Positions 15,160 to 26,328 of a stretch of DNA of 64,000 bases are shown one piece after another. Position 1 is the first letter of the stretch. The number at the start of each line of letters is the position of its first letter. The stretch spans positions 3,596,001-3,660,000 of the forward strand of contig NZ_CP108529.1 of assembly GCF_036002945.1 (NCBI RefSeq), in the 5' to 3' direction. Made by a program: the position numbers and the translations under genes. The stretch is from Streptomyces sp. NBC_01224. Lineage in GTDB: Bacteria; Actinomycetota; Actinomycetes; Streptomycetales; Streptomycetaceae. The notes beneath the pieces are model-generated. The model saw only the letters and a program-made list of their open reading frames with translations, did not search any database and was not told the origin of the DNA.

Positions 15160-16716
15160 TCAGATCCGCTTCAGTTCCCACAGCCGCCAGAGGCCGGTGC
15201 CGTCCGAGAGGTACTGCGAACCGGAGACATCGGTCGTGCTGACGACGTAGTCCTTCTTCTGCCACAGCGGCACGAGCGGCACGTCCTCACCGACCAGCGC
15301 CTGGAGCTCCTTGAAGTCCGCCGAGGTACGGCTGCGGTCGCTGTACTGCAGCGTGGCGCCGATCAGGGCGTCCATCTTCTTGCTGGAGTAGCCGTTGTGG
15401 AGGCTGTTGCTGTGGCCCACCAGCGGCTGGCTGAAGGTGTCGGGGTCGGGGTAGTCGGGGAGCCAGCCGACGGTGTACGCGTCGTACTTGCCGGCCGCGT
15501 ACTCCTTCTGGAACTTCTGCCAGTCGACGGCCTTGACCGTGACCTTGAACAGGCCGCTCGCCTCCAGCTGGCGGCGCAGTTCCGCGGTCTCCGTCGCGTA
15601 CGCCTCGTCGCCGCCGCGGTAGCCGAAGGTGAAGTGCAGCGGCGTCTGTACGCCGGCCTCCTTCATCAGCTTCTTGGCGCGCGCGAGGTCGGGCGCGGGG
15701 TAGGCGTCGAAGAAGGGTGTGCTGTGCCCGATGTAGCCCTGCGGGATCAGCGAGTAGAGCGGTTCGACCGTGCCCTTGTAGACGTCGGTCACCAGCGGCC
15801 CGCGGTCGATGAGCGACGCGATGGCCTGGCGGACCTTCTTGTCGGCGAACGGGGAGCCGGCGCGGACGTTGAAGACGAGATTGCGGATCTCGGCGCTGTC
15901 CGCCTCGGTGACGCGCAGATCGGGGTCGCCGGGGTTCAGCTCGGCGAGCGTGGCCGGCGGAAGCTGGCGGTGCGTCACATCGACCTGTCCGGACTTCCAT
16001 GCCGCCAGGAGTGCGTCCGACTCCTTGAAGTAGTGCACGGTGACCGGGACACCGGTCTTGCTCAGCGCACCCTTGTACCGGGGGTTGGGAACCAGTTCGG
16101 CGGTGACGCCCGGACGGTACGACTTCAGGATGTAGGGGCCCGAGCCGTCGACCGTGCTTCCGGCCCGGAGCTTGTTCGGCGGGTACGACTCGCGGTCGAC
16201 GATCGAACCGGCTCCCGTGGCGAGCTTCTGCGGGAAGGTCGCATCGCGCGAGGAGAGGTTGAAGGTGATGGTGCGGCCCTCGGACACCACGTTCTTGAGG
16301 CTCGGGAACAGCACCGACGGACCGACATCCGTCTTGATCCTGATCATGCGCTCGATGGAGTACTTGACATCGGCGGCGGTTATCTTGCGGCCGTTGGAGA
16401 AGGACAGATCGTCGCGCAGCTTGCACTGGTACGTCTGGAGCTTCTGGCCGATGAACCCACAGCTCTCCGCGGCGTCGGGTTCGGGGACGATCGCCCCGGA
16501 CTTGAACGTCATGAGGGACTGATAGATGTTGCTGTACATCGCCCAGGAGCCGGCGTCGTACGCACCCGCCGGGTCGAGCGAGGTGACTTCGTCCGTCGTA
16601 CCGACCGCGATCGGGTCCTTCTTCACCTCATCCGAGGGAAGCAGCTGCCAGGCGCCGACGCCTGCGATGACCAAAACCGCGAGAATCGCGAGAATCCGTA
16701 GCCGGATCGACCGCAT
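15160..16716 (-). CDS. Extracellular solute-binding protein family 5 (peptide/nickel type)
   Basis: About 518 residues, normal for SBP_bac_5. An N-terminal hydrophobic helix (RILAILAVLVIAGVGAWQLL, residues 8-27) acts as signal or anchor but lacks a lipobox cysteine. The mature part follows the family pattern: TTDEVTSLDPAGAYDAGSW, DLSFSNGRKITAADVKYSIE, and the long C-terminal lobe with DYPDPDTFSQPLVGHSNS. It would bind oligopeptides or similar ligands. No permease or ATPase genes of an ABC importer are next to it, so it may use a system elsewhere or act as a sensor. The ATG at 16716 has GGGAGAG seven bases upstream. Confidence 0.9.
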   Translation of the reverse strand: MRSIRLRILAILAVLVIAGVGAWQLLPSDEVKKDPIAVGTTDEVTSLDPAGAYDAGSWAMYSNIYQSLMTFKSGAIVPEPDAAESCGFIGQKLQTYQCKLRDDLSFSNGRKITAADVKYSIERMIRIKTDVGPSVLFPSLKNVVSEGRTITFNLSSRDATFPQKLATGAGSIVDRESYPPNKLRAGSTVDGSGPYILKSYRPGVTAELVPNPRYKGALSKTGVPVTVHYFKESDALLAAWKSGQVDVTHRQLPPATLAELNPGDPDLRVTEADSAEIRNLVFNVRAGSPFADKKVRQAIASLIDRGPLVTDVYKGTVEPLYSLIPQGYIGHSTPFFDAYPAPDLARAKKLMKEAGVQTPLHFTFGYRGGDEAYATETAELRRQLEASGLFKVTVKAVDWQKFQKEYAAGKYDAYTVGWLPDYPDPDTFSQPLVGHSNSLHNGYSSKKMDALIGATLQYSDRSRTSADFKELQALVGEDVPLVPLWQKKDYVVSTTDVSGSQYLSDGTGLWRLWELKRI

Positions 16717-16904
16717 TGTCGTGCTCTCCCTTACCAGCCCCACCTCGGCGTTGCGCTCAGATCCGCACATCACCGCATGCTCGCGCTCAGCCAATCACAC
16801 GATTTTCACATCTGGAAGAGCAAAACTGGTACTCATAGCCTTTTGTTCGGCACTTGAAACCTTGGGCCGATCAACAAGGTCTGTAACAGGCCATCGACGG
16901 AGTG

Positions 16905-18185
16905 TCAGGCCTGCCGGGAGGCGAGTTCCACGACGGTGATGTCGGAGGGTGCACCGACCCGTACGGGCGGTCCCCAGGCGCCCGCTCCACGCGAGACGTA
17001 CAGCTGGGTGTCGCCGTAGCGGTCGAGCCCGGCGACGGTGGGATTGGCCAGCCCTGCGATGAAATTGCCCGGCCAGAGCTGGCCGCCGTGGGTGTGGCCG
17101 GAGAGCTGGAGGTCCACACCGTGGGCGACGGCATCGTGGATGACGACGGGCTGGTGGGCGAGGAGGACGGCGGCGCGGGTACGGTCCCGGTCACCGAGCG
17201 CGCGATCGAAGTCGGGCCCCTGCCCCTCGCTCTCCCCGGCAACGTCATTGACACCCGCAAGATCGAATCCGTCGATCTCGGTCCGGGCATTCTCCAAGGG
17301 ATGAAGACCCAATTCCCGCACATGATCAACCCATTGGGCGGCGCCGGAGTAGTACTCGTGATTACCGGTGACGAAGAAACTGCCCCGGCGGGCACTCAGT
17401 TGCGCGAGCGGCTCCGCGGCCGGACCGAGGTCGGCGACGGTTCCGTCGACGAGATCCCCGACGACGGCGACCAGATCCGGCTGGGTCCGGTTGATCGTGT
17501 CGACGATCCGCTGGGTGTGGGCGCGGCCGAGGATCGGGCCGAGGTGGATGTCGCTGACGACGGCGATCCGGAAGCCGTGCGCGGAGCGGGGCAGCTTGGC
17601 GAGCGGGACGGTGATCCGCTTGACCCGCGGCCCGCGCAGCACGCCGTACGTGCCGTAGCCGACCGTGCCGAGCCCGGCGACGGCGGCGGCGCCCCCGACG
17701 GCCCGCGCGACGAACAGACGGCGCGTGGGGACGGCGAGGGTGTCCGCTGCGGGGGCGTCGGCGACGAGGATGTCCGCTGCGGGGGCTGCGGGGGCGCCGG
17801 CGGCCTCGGGCGTGAGCACTTTCGTCACCGACGGACGATTCGACCGGCTCGACTCGTTCGCACGGCCCGCGAGCACCCGTCGCAGAATCGGCCGTACCGC
17901 CTCGCCCACCAGCAGAGCCAGCGTCAGATACAGCAGCGCGGCCAGCCACAGGTACCCCGGCCAGGCCAGCACCCGCTGGAGCCAGAAGGGCGCACCCGTA
18001 CGGCCGGAGACCAGGGCGCCGATGGTCAGCAGCGGCAGGAGCCAGGCGGCCACCGTGCCGGTCCGGCGCAGGGCGCTGCCCTCGGCCGTCGTGTCACCGA
18101 CGAAGCGGCGCCACAGATAGCGGTGCACGCCGACGAGCAGCGCGAGCACCACGACTGCCGCCACCGCGAGACCGGCCACTGCCAC
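16905..18185 (-). CDS. Membrane-bound metallophosphoesterase
   Basis: About 426 residues. Four or so N-terminal membrane helices (residues 1-100) are followed by an Ala/Pro-rich linker and a twin-arginine-like RRLFVARAVGG segment with another hydrophobic stretch. A calcineurin-like phosphoesterase domain spans residues 205-420. Its metal-binding motifs are VVSDIHLGPI, VVGDLVDG, TGNHEYY and SGHTHGGQ. It resembles the YkuE/YaeI group, which acts outside the membrane, but the substrate is unknown. The GTG at 18185 has GGGGGAG upstream. The linker contains a short duplicated stretch (ADILVADAPAADTLA). A small membrane protein gene lies 29 bp upstream on the same strand. Confidence 0.9.
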   Translation of the reverse strand: MAVAGLAVAAVVVLALLVGVHRYLWRRFVGDTTAEGSALRRTGTVAAWLLPLLTIGALVSGRTGAPFWLQRVLAWPGYLWLAALLYLTLALLVGEAVRPILRRVLAGRANESSRSNRPSVTKVLTPEAAGAPAAPAADILVADAPAADTLAVPTRRLFVARAVGGAAAVAGLGTVGYGTYGVLRGPRVKRITVPLAKLPRSAHGFRIAVVSDIHLGPILGRAHTQRIVDTINRTQPDLVAVVGDLVDGTVADLGPAAEPLAQLSARRGSFFVTGNHEYYSGAAQWVDHVRELGLHPLENARTEIDGFDLAGVNDVAGESEGQGPDFDRALGDRDRTRAAVLLAHQPVVIHDAVAHGVDLQLSGHTHGGQLWPGNFIAGLANPTVAGLDRYGDTQLYVSRGAGAWGPPVRVGAPSDITVVELASRQA

Positions 18186-18214
18186 TTGCGCTCCCCCGCC
18201 CGTCGTACGGCTTG

Positions 18215-18460
18215 TTATGCATCTTCGCGGCGCAGGGCCCTGACCCCACGGAACCCGATCACACCAACGGCCGTCCCCAGGAGAAAGGACGTGATGGCGA
18301 GCAGCAGATGAACCCAGAAGTACGCAGTCGGGTCACCCGCGTCGTCGAAGGCGAGTCCGCTGCCGTCCTTCCACAGGTTCTTGACGAAAGTGATCCAGAT
18401 GAACCAGCTCCACACCCCGAAGGCGAGCAGGAACCAGGAGACGGGGCGGCTGAGCTTCAT
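18215..18460 (-). CDS. Small SCO4848-family membrane protein
   Basis: 81 residues with two membrane helices (VSWFLLAFGVWSWFIWITF and VHLLLAITSFLLGTAVGVIG) joined by a loop with KNLWKDGSGLAFDD. The short Trp-rich first helix is characteristic of a conserved Streptomyces membrane family named after SCO4848; the role is unknown. The ATG at 18460 begins MKLSRPVSW. It lies 29 bp upstream of the metallophosphoesterase gene and is probably cotranscribed with it. It is divergent from the D-alanyl-D-alanine carboxypeptidase gene. Confidence 0.82.
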   Translation of the reverse strand: MKLSRPVSWFLLAFGVWSWFIWITFVKNLWKDGSGLAFDDAGDPTAYFWVHLLLAITSFLLGTAVGVIGFRGVRALRREDA

Positions 18461-18581
18461 GGCCCCAGTATCTCCGCCGCGCTCCGGCGAAGTCGCCCGG
18501 GGTGGGCTGTCCCGGCGGTACACACGGCGGGTCAAGCCATCCGTACCCACATTCATATCTTCGCCCTGTACGTTTCCGACC

Positions 18582-19835
18582 GTGCCTGCTCTGAAAAAGA
18601 TCGCGTTGACGGTCACTTCTGCCGCCTTGTTGTCCACATTTGTCGTCAGTCCGGCATCGGCGGTCAACAAGGACACCCCCGCCAACCGGCCGAAACCACC
18701 CGCCGGTATGTCCCGGGTCGGTGGCGAGCTGCTGGGCCGGACCGGCACGCAGGTCAAGCTGGGGGTCGGCGCCCCGGTACTGCCCAAGGACCTCACGGGC
18801 AGGTCCTGGATCGTCGCGGACGCGGAGAACGGCGAGGTCCTCGCGGCGCACAACCCGCACTGGCGGCTGCCCCCCGCCTCCACCCTGAAGATGCTCTTCG
18901 CGGACACCGTGATGCCCGGACTGCAGCCGAAGACCCGGACGTACACGGTGCAGGAGGAGGACCTCGCCGATCTCGGCGAGGGCAGCAGCCTGGTCGGCGT
19001 CAAGGAAAACCTCAGCTATACGGTCCACGACCTGTGGCTCGGGGTGTTCCTGCGTTCGGGCAATGACGCGGTGCATGTGCTGTCCTCGATGTACGGCGGC
19101 ATCCCCAAGACCGTCGCCGACATGCAGTCACACGCCGTGGAGTTGCAGGCGCTCGACACGAAGGTGGTGTCGCCCGACGGTTACGACGCGCCCGATCAGG
19201 TCTCCAGCGCGTACGACCTGACGCTGTTCGCCCGCAGCGGGCTCCAGAAGGCGGACTTCCGGGAGTACTGCTCGACGGCCGAGGCGGACTTTCCCGGCGC
19301 GGAGAAGAAGGGGAAGCGCGAGAGCTTCAAGATCCAGAACACCAACCGGCTGCTCACCGGTGCGGACGGCGTCGACCCGTACAAGGGCATTGCGGGGGTC
19401 AAGAACGGCTACACCACGCACGCGGGCAACACCTTCACCGGTGTCGCCGAACGCAACGGCAAGGTGCTGCTCGTCACCGTCATGAACCCGTCGTCCAATG
19501 AGCGCCACGCCGTCTACAAGGAAGCCGCCAGCCTCCTCGACTGGGGCTTCGCCGCGAGCGGCAAGGTGACCCCGGTCGGCGAACTGGTGCCCCCGAAGTC
19601 CGCCAGTACCGGGACCGGCACCGGGAAGGGTCCCGCGGCGGCGCACGAGGAGGACAAGGGCAAAAACGGCCCCTCGCACGACACCGAGGCCGCTGCCGCC
19701 GACAGCGGCCACGGGGGCGTCGGGATCGCGCTGGGAATCGCCGGAGGCGTCCTGGTGCTGCTGGCCGGCGGGGTGTTCCTGGTCAACCGGCGCTGGCCGC
19801 TGCCGGACCTGGTGCGCCGCCTCCCCCGTCGCTGA
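18582..19835 (+). CDS. D-alanyl-D-alanine carboxypeptidase (peptidase S11, DD-carboxypeptidase)
   Basis: About 417 residues. A signal peptide (KKIALTVTSAALLSTFVVSP ending ASA) leads the S11 catalytic domain. The active-site SxxK is PPASTLKM, the SxN motif is LRSGND, and the third box reads VKNGYTTHAG, that is KNG where most family members have KTG. The C-terminus has a Gly/Ser/Thr linker and a membrane anchor (GIALGIAGGVLVLLAGGVFLV). It trims the terminal D-Ala of peptidoglycan stem peptides. The start is GTG 18582. Its last 53 bp overlap the convergent YihY gene. Confidence 0.92.
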   Translation: MPALKKIALTVTSAALLSTFVVSPASAVNKDTPANRPKPPAGMSRVGGELLGRTGTQVKLGVGAPVLPKDLTGRSWIVADAENGEVLAAHNPHWRLPPASTLKMLFADTVMPGLQPKTRTYTVQEEDLADLGEGSSLVGVKENLSYTVHDLWLGVFLRSGNDAVHVLSSMYGGIPKTVADMQSHAVELQALDTKVVSPDGYDAPDQVSSAYDLTLFARSGLQKADFREYCSTAEADFPGAEKKGKRESFKIQNTNRLLTGADGVDPYKGIAGVKNGYTTHAGNTFTGVAERNGKVLLVTVMNPSSNERHAVYKEAASLLDWGFAASGKVTPVGELVPPKSASTGTGTGKGPAAAHEEDKGKNGPSHDTEAAAADSGHGGVGIALGIAGGVLVLLAGGVFLVNRRWPLPDLVRRLPRR

Positions 19836-20712
19836 CGGCCGCGGAGTCCTGCTCGGTGTCCTTGCTGTTCCGCGTCGCCGTCCAGGCGGCGCAGAACAGC
19901 AGCAGCTTTGCCGTGAAGTTGATCCACAGCAGCAGCGCGACCGGCACCCCGAAGGCGCCGTACATGCTCTTCGACGCGATGCCCTTCATATAGCTGCCGA
20001 GCAGCAGCTTGAGAACTTCGAAGCCGACCGCGCCGATCGCCGCGGCGACCAGTAGCCTGCGCCGCGGGGGCTCGACGCCGGGCAGCAGCGTCAGCAGATA
20101 GAGCAGCAGCAGGAAGTCGGCGAGGGCCGCCACGACCAAGGCGGCCACCTGCAGCACCACACCGCCCGCGCCGTGGTCCGAGATGCCCAGCAGACCGGCG
20201 GTCCAGCCGACGGCAACGGAACCGGCCGAGGAGACGGCGAGAGTCACGAGCGCCGCCCCACCCAGTCCGAAGAGCAGCCCGACGTCCTTGAGTTTGCGGA
20301 TGACCGGATTACCCAGGTCCATGTCGTCCATGCCCCACACGGCGCGCAGACAGCCCCGCATCGCGCCGATCCAGCCGATGCCGGTGAAGAGCAGCAGCGC
20401 ACCGGCGACCAGCCCGACCGTGCCCGCGTGAGCGACAAGATTGCTGATGCCGAGCTGGTCGGAGATACCCGGCACCTGCTCGGCGATCTTGTCCTCGATC
20501 TTGTGGATCTGCTCGGTGGAGAGCAGTGCGGCACCGATCGCCGCACCGACCGCGATCAGCGGGAAGAGCGCCAGGAAGCTGATGAAGGTGATCGCGGCGG
20601 CGAGCCTGGCCCAGTGGACCCGTTCCAGCGTTTCGTACGAGCGCCAGGCGTGCGTCGCCATCAGCCGGGAGACGATCGGCCCGATGACAGGGAGGTTTTT
20701 CAGCCAGTCCAT
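19783..20712 (-). CDS. YihY/BrkB-family inner membrane protein
   Basis: About 309 residues with six hydrophobic segments. Family landmarks are ARLAAAITFISFLALFPLIA in the first helix region, GISDQLGISNLV, and the C-terminal [20 protein letters not shown]. The family was once called ribonuclease BN in error; its true role is unknown, perhaps transport or envelope function. The ATG is at 20712. Its C-terminal Gly/Ala-rich tail (about 17 codons) is encoded opposite the 3' end of the carboxypeptidase gene, so the two transcripts overlap. It is divergent from dprE1. Confidence 0.9.
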   Translation of the reverse strand: MDWLKNLPVIGPIVSRLMATHAWRSYETLERVHWARLAAAITFISFLALFPLIAVGAAIGAALLSTEQIHKIEDKIAEQVPGISDQLGISNLVAHAGTVGLVAGALLLFTGIGWIGAMRGCLRAVWGMDDMDLGNPVIRKLKDVGLLFGLGGAALVTLAVSSAGSVAVGWTAGLLGISDHGAGGVVLQVAALVVAALADFLLLLYLLTLLPGVEPPRRRLLVAAAIGAVGFEVLKLLLGSYMKGIASKSMYGAFGVPVALLLWINFTAKLLLFCAAWTATRNSKDTEQDSAAVSDGGGGAPGPAAASAG

Positions 20713-20811
20713 GACGTACGACTACCCTCCCGGGCACGGAAAACCGGCATCCCTTTCGCTGCCGTACGGACTGCCACTTCCTCAATCACCCATATCGGTG
20801 AGTGTTGTAAC

Positions 20812-20831
20812 AAATCCCTCGAAAGGGTTTT
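20812..20831 (+). other. Short hairpin with CGAA loop upstream of dprE1
   Basis: AAATCCCT-CGAA-AGGGTTTT pairs at seven of eight positions and ends 22 bp before the dprE1 ATG. A second inverted repeat, TCACC-CATATC-GGTGA (20786-20801), lies just upstream. Either could be a 5'-leader structure or an operator in the yihY-dprE1 divergent region. Confidence 0.4.
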
Positions 20832-20853
20832 CTCGGGCGATACGGTCACCACC

Positions 20854-22203
20854 ATGTCTGTCGACACCGTGTCCCTGACCGGCTGGGGCCGTACCGCCCC
20901 GACGACCGCGCTGCGCTTCCGCCCCCGTACGTACGAGGAGGCGGCGGCGACGGTACGCGGTTGCGGGCCCCGCGGTTCCATCGCCCGGGGGCTCGGCCGG
21001 TCCCACGGCGACGCCGCACAGAACGCGGGCGGCTCCGTCCTCGACATGACCGCGCTGAACCGGATCCGCACCATCGACGCCGGGACCGGCCTGGTGGTCT
21101 GCGACGCCGGGGTCAGCCTGCACCGGCTGATGGAAGTCCTGCTGCCGCTCGGCTGGTTCGTCGCCGTCACACCGGCCACCCGTCATGTCACCGTGGGCGG
21201 CGCGATCGGCGCCGACGTCCACGGCCGCAACCATCACTTCTCCGGCTCCTTCTCGCGGCACGTCCAGGAGCTGAAGCTGCTGACCGCCGAGGGCGAGATC
21301 CGTACGGTCCGGCCCGGCACCGATCTCTTCGACGCGACCGCGGGCGGCCTGGGTCTGACGGGCGTGATCCTCTCCGCCACGCTCCGGTGCCACCGGGTCA
21401 CCAGCTCCTGGATGTCGGTGGACACCGAACGGACCGTCGACCTGGACGACCTGCTGGCCAGGCTCTCCGCCGGGGACCACCGCTACCGCTATTCGGCCGC
21501 CTGGATCGATCTCCTCGCCCGCGGCCGGGCGACGGGGCGCTCCGTACTCACCCGAGGGGAGCACGTGCCCCGGTATGCGCTCCCGGCGCGCGCCCGGCGC
21601 ACACCGCTCGCGTTCCGCCCGGGACAGTTGCCGGTCGCACCCGCGCTCGTACCGGAAGGGCTGCTCGGCCGTACCTCCGTCGCCCTCTTCAACGAGCTCC
21701 ACTACCGCAGCGCCCCCAGGTACCGCATCGGCGAGCTCCAGAAGCTGTCCGCGTTCTTCCACCCCCTGGACTGCCTGCCGCACTGGAACCGGATCCCTGG
21801 GCGCGGCGGATCCGTGCGTTACCAGTTCGTCGTCGGGCACGGACAGGAGGAGACACTGCGCCGGATCGTGCGCCGGATCTCCCGGCGGCGCTGCCCGTCG
21901 TTCCTCGCCGTACTCAAACGGTTCGGCGAAGGCGACCCGGGCTGGCTGTCGTTCCCGATGCCCGGCTGGGCGCTCGCCCTCGATCTGCCCGCCGCGCTGC
22001 CGGGCCTGGCCGGGTTCCTGGACTCGCTGGACGAGGAGGTGGCGGAGGCCGGTGGCCGGGTCTGCCTGGCCAAGGACTCCCGGCTGCGGCCTCAGATGCT
22101 GGCCGCGATGTATCCACGACTGGCCGAATTCCGGTCGCTGCGCGCCGAGCTGGACCCGAACGGTGCGTTCCGCTCGGATCTGTCGCGCCGCCTGTCGCTC
22201 TGA
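20854..22203 (+). CDS. dprE1: DprE1-like FAD-dependent decaprenylphosphoryl-ribose 2'-oxidase
   Basis: About 449 residues, close to M. tuberculosis DprE1. It starts with LTGWGRTAPT. The FAD/PP-loop region contains GLGRSHGDAAQN and VGGAIGADVHGRNHH, where His123 matches the flavin-contacting His132 of the mycobacterial enzyme. The C-terminal half has SFPMPGWALALDLP and LAKDSRLRPQMLAAMYPR with Lys407 matching Lys418. At the position of mycobacterial Cys387, the target of benzothiazinones, this protein has Ala375. DprE1 with DprE2 epimerises decaprenylphosphoryl-ribose to the arabinose donor; the lipid substrate in this organism is inferred. The dprE2 gene follows. Confidence 0.87.
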   Translation: MSVDTVSLTGWGRTAPTTALRFRPRTYEEAAATVRGCGPRGSIARGLGRSHGDAAQNAGGSVLDMTALNRIRTIDAGTGLVVCDAGVSLHRLMEVLLPLGWFVAVTPATRHVTVGGAIGADVHGRNHHFSGSFSRHVQELKLLTAEGEIRTVRPGTDLFDATAGGLGLTGVILSATLRCHRVTSSWMSVDTERTVDLDDLLARLSAGDHRYRYSAAWIDLLARGRATGRSVLTRGEHVPRYALPARARRTPLAFRPGQLPVAPALVPEGLLGRTSVALFNELHYRSAPRYRIGELQKLSAFFHPLDCLPHWNRIPGRGGSVRYQFVVGHGQEETLRRIVRRISRRRCPSFLAVLKRFGEGDPGWLSFPMPGWALALDLPAALPGLAGFLDSLDEEVAEAGGRVCLAKDSRLRPQMLAAMYPRLAEFRSLRAELDPNGAFRSDLSRRLSL

Positions 22204-22271
22204 CCGCTGCGGTCTTCCGCCCTCTCATCCCCCTTCGCCCCCTCGCCCCCTCATCCGCAAGGAGTGTTTCC

Positions 22272-23072
22272 GTGAAGGACGCCTTCGGTGCCCCGCAGTC
22301 CCTGCTCGTTCTCGGCGGCACGTCTCAGATCGCTCTCGCCACCGCGCGCAGGCTGATCGCCCGCCGGACCCGTACGGTCTGGCTGGCCGGCCGCCCCTCG
22401 CCCGGACTGGAGTCGGCCGCCGCCGAACTGCGCACACGCGGCGCCGATGTCCGCACGGTCGACTTCGACGCCCTCGACTCCGAGTCCCACGAGACCGCCC
22501 TCGGCAAGATCTTCACCGAGGGCGACATCGACATGGTGCTCCTCGCCTTCGGTATCGCGGGCGACCAGGAGCGTGACGAGGAGGAGCCGCTCTCCGCGGT
22601 CCGGGTCGCCCGGACGAATTACACGGGGGCCGTCTCCGCCGGGTTGGTGTGCGCCGGAGCACTCCAGGAGCAGGGGCACGGCTCGCTGGTGGTGCTGTCC
22701 TCGGTGGCCGGCGAACGCGTGCGCCGTGCCGACTTCATCTACGGGTCCAGCAAGGCGGGCCTCGACGCGTTCACACAGGGGCTGGGGGACGCGCTGTACG
22801 GCACGGGGGTGCATGTGATGGTCGTACGCCCCGGCGTCGTACGGTCGGCAAGGGCGGCCCGGCCCGCGACACCGCGGCACACCGCGGCACGGTTCGCCGC
22901 TGCACCGCTGGAGGCGTCGCCGCTCGCAACGACTCCGGATGCGGTCGCGGCGGCGATCGTGACGGGTCTGCGGCGGCGTTCGGAGACGGTGTGGGTGCCG
23001 GGGTCACTGCGTGTAGTGATGTCGGCACTGCGGCATGTACCGCGCCCGCTGTTCCGACGCCTGCCGGTCTGA
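22272..23072 (+). CDS. dprE2: DprE2-like short-chain reductase (decaprenylphosphoryl-2-keto-ribose reductase)
   Basis: About 266 residues, classic SDR fold. The NAD(P)-binding motif is LVLGGTSQIALA (residues 14-25), with catalytic Ser in SSVAGERVRRADF and YxxxK in YGSSKAG. Several stretches match M. tuberculosis DprE2 as I recall it: FDALDSESH, SSVAGERVRR and the C-terminal LRHVPRPLFRRLPV. It reduces the keto intermediate made by DprE1. The GTG at 22272 has AAGGAG seven bases upstream and lies 68 bp after the dprE1 stop. The adjacent dprE1 strongly supports the assignment. Confidence 0.87.
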   Translation: MKDAFGAPQSLLVLGGTSQIALATARRLIARRTRTVWLAGRPSPGLESAAAELRTRGADVRTVDFDALDSESHETALGKIFTEGDIDMVLLAFGIAGDQERDEEEPLSAVRVARTNYTGAVSAGLVCAGALQEQGHGSLVVLSSVAGERVRRADFIYGSSKAGLDAFTQGLGDALYGTGVHVMVVRPGVVRSARAARPATPRHTAARFAAAPLEASPLATTPDAVAAAIVTGLRRRSETVWVPGSLRVVMSALRHVPRPLFRRLPV

Positions 23073-23122
23073 TCCTCGGGCGCCGGGGCGCTCAGGGGGT
23101 GAAGAGGGCCCGCCGGGGCCGC

Positions 23123-23713
23123 TCAGGGGTGCAGGGAGGGCTCGTCCACGGAGGAGCCGCCCTGCGCGGGCACGGCGGGCGCGCCCTCCCCGGCACCGAA
23201 CGGGAACTCGTTGATCTTGCGCCAGACGCCGTCCGGGCCCTGCTCGTACAACGCGAAGGAGCCGCAGGTCCAGGCGGCCTCGTAGTCGGAGAGCTCCTCG
23301 TACGCCCGGTCCATCGCCTGCTCGGCGATGTCGTGCGCCACGGTCACATGCGGGTGGTACGGGAACTGGAGCTCGCGCACCAGTGGCCCGGAGGAGTCCC
23401 TGACCCGCTTCTGCAGCCACGAGCAGGCCGAGGCCCCCTCGACGACCTGGACGAAGACGACCGGCGAGAGGGGACGGAAGGTCCCCGTGCCGGCCAGCCG
23501 CATCGGAAAGGGGCGGCCGCCCGTGGCGATCTGCGCGAGATGCGCCTCGATCGCGGGCAGGTCGGCCGCCTCGGCCTCGGTCGGCGGGAGGAGCGTGACG
23601 TGGGTGGGAATGCCGTACGCGGCAGGATCCCCGAAGCTCGCGCGCCGCTCCTGGAGCAGGCTGCCGTAGGGCTCCGGGACCGCGATCGAAACGCCGAGCG
23701 TTACGGTCCCCAC
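23123..23713 (-). CDS. 2'-5' RNA ligase superfamily protein (2H phosphoesterase)
   Basis: About 196 residues. The two HxT motifs of the 2H phosphoesterase fold are THVTLLPP (near residue 37) and HPHVTVAHD (near residue 120). The C-terminus has a Gly/Pro/Ser tail. Members hydrolyse or ligate 2',5'- or cyclic phosphodiester bonds in RNA; the natural substrate here is unknown. The GTG at 23713 has GAGGAG six bases upstream. It lies downstream of trpS on the same strand, separated by a hairpin. Confidence 0.85.
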   Translation of the reverse strand: MGTVTLGVSIAVPEPYGSLLQERRASFGDPAAYGIPTHVTLLPPTEAEAADLPAIEAHLAQIATGGRPFPMRLAGTGTFRPLSPVVFVQVVEGASACSWLQKRVRDSSGPLVRELQFPYHPHVTVAHDIAEQAMDRAYEELSDYEAAWTCGSFALYEQGPDGVWRKINEFPFGAGEGAPAVPAQGGSSVDEPSLHP

Positions 23714-23730
23714 GTCGTTCTCCTCAATCC

Positions 23731-23771
23731 TCGATGGTCGATGGTCGATGGCCTGTTTTCAGCCATCGACC
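23731..23771 (-). terminator. trpS terminator hairpin with a 7-bp tandem repeat
   Basis: GGTCGATGGC (23743-23752) pairs perfectly with GCCATCGACC (23762-23771) around a 9-nt loop. One side overlaps three tandem copies of TCGATGG (23731-23751). It lies 61 bp past the trpS stop and 18 bp or more upstream of the next gene's GTG. Confidence 0.65.
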
Positions 23772-23832
23772 GGATCAACTTCCCGTCGCCAGTGTGACGC
23801 CTGCGGCCGCGAAACCGCCAGGGTCCTTGGAC

Positions 23833-26328
<2,496 letters not shown>

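Noticed and set aside
14302..16701. 799-codon plus-strand open frame across tetR and the binding-protein gene
   Set aside because: It is antisense or out-of-frame sequence through two well-supported genes and their terminator.
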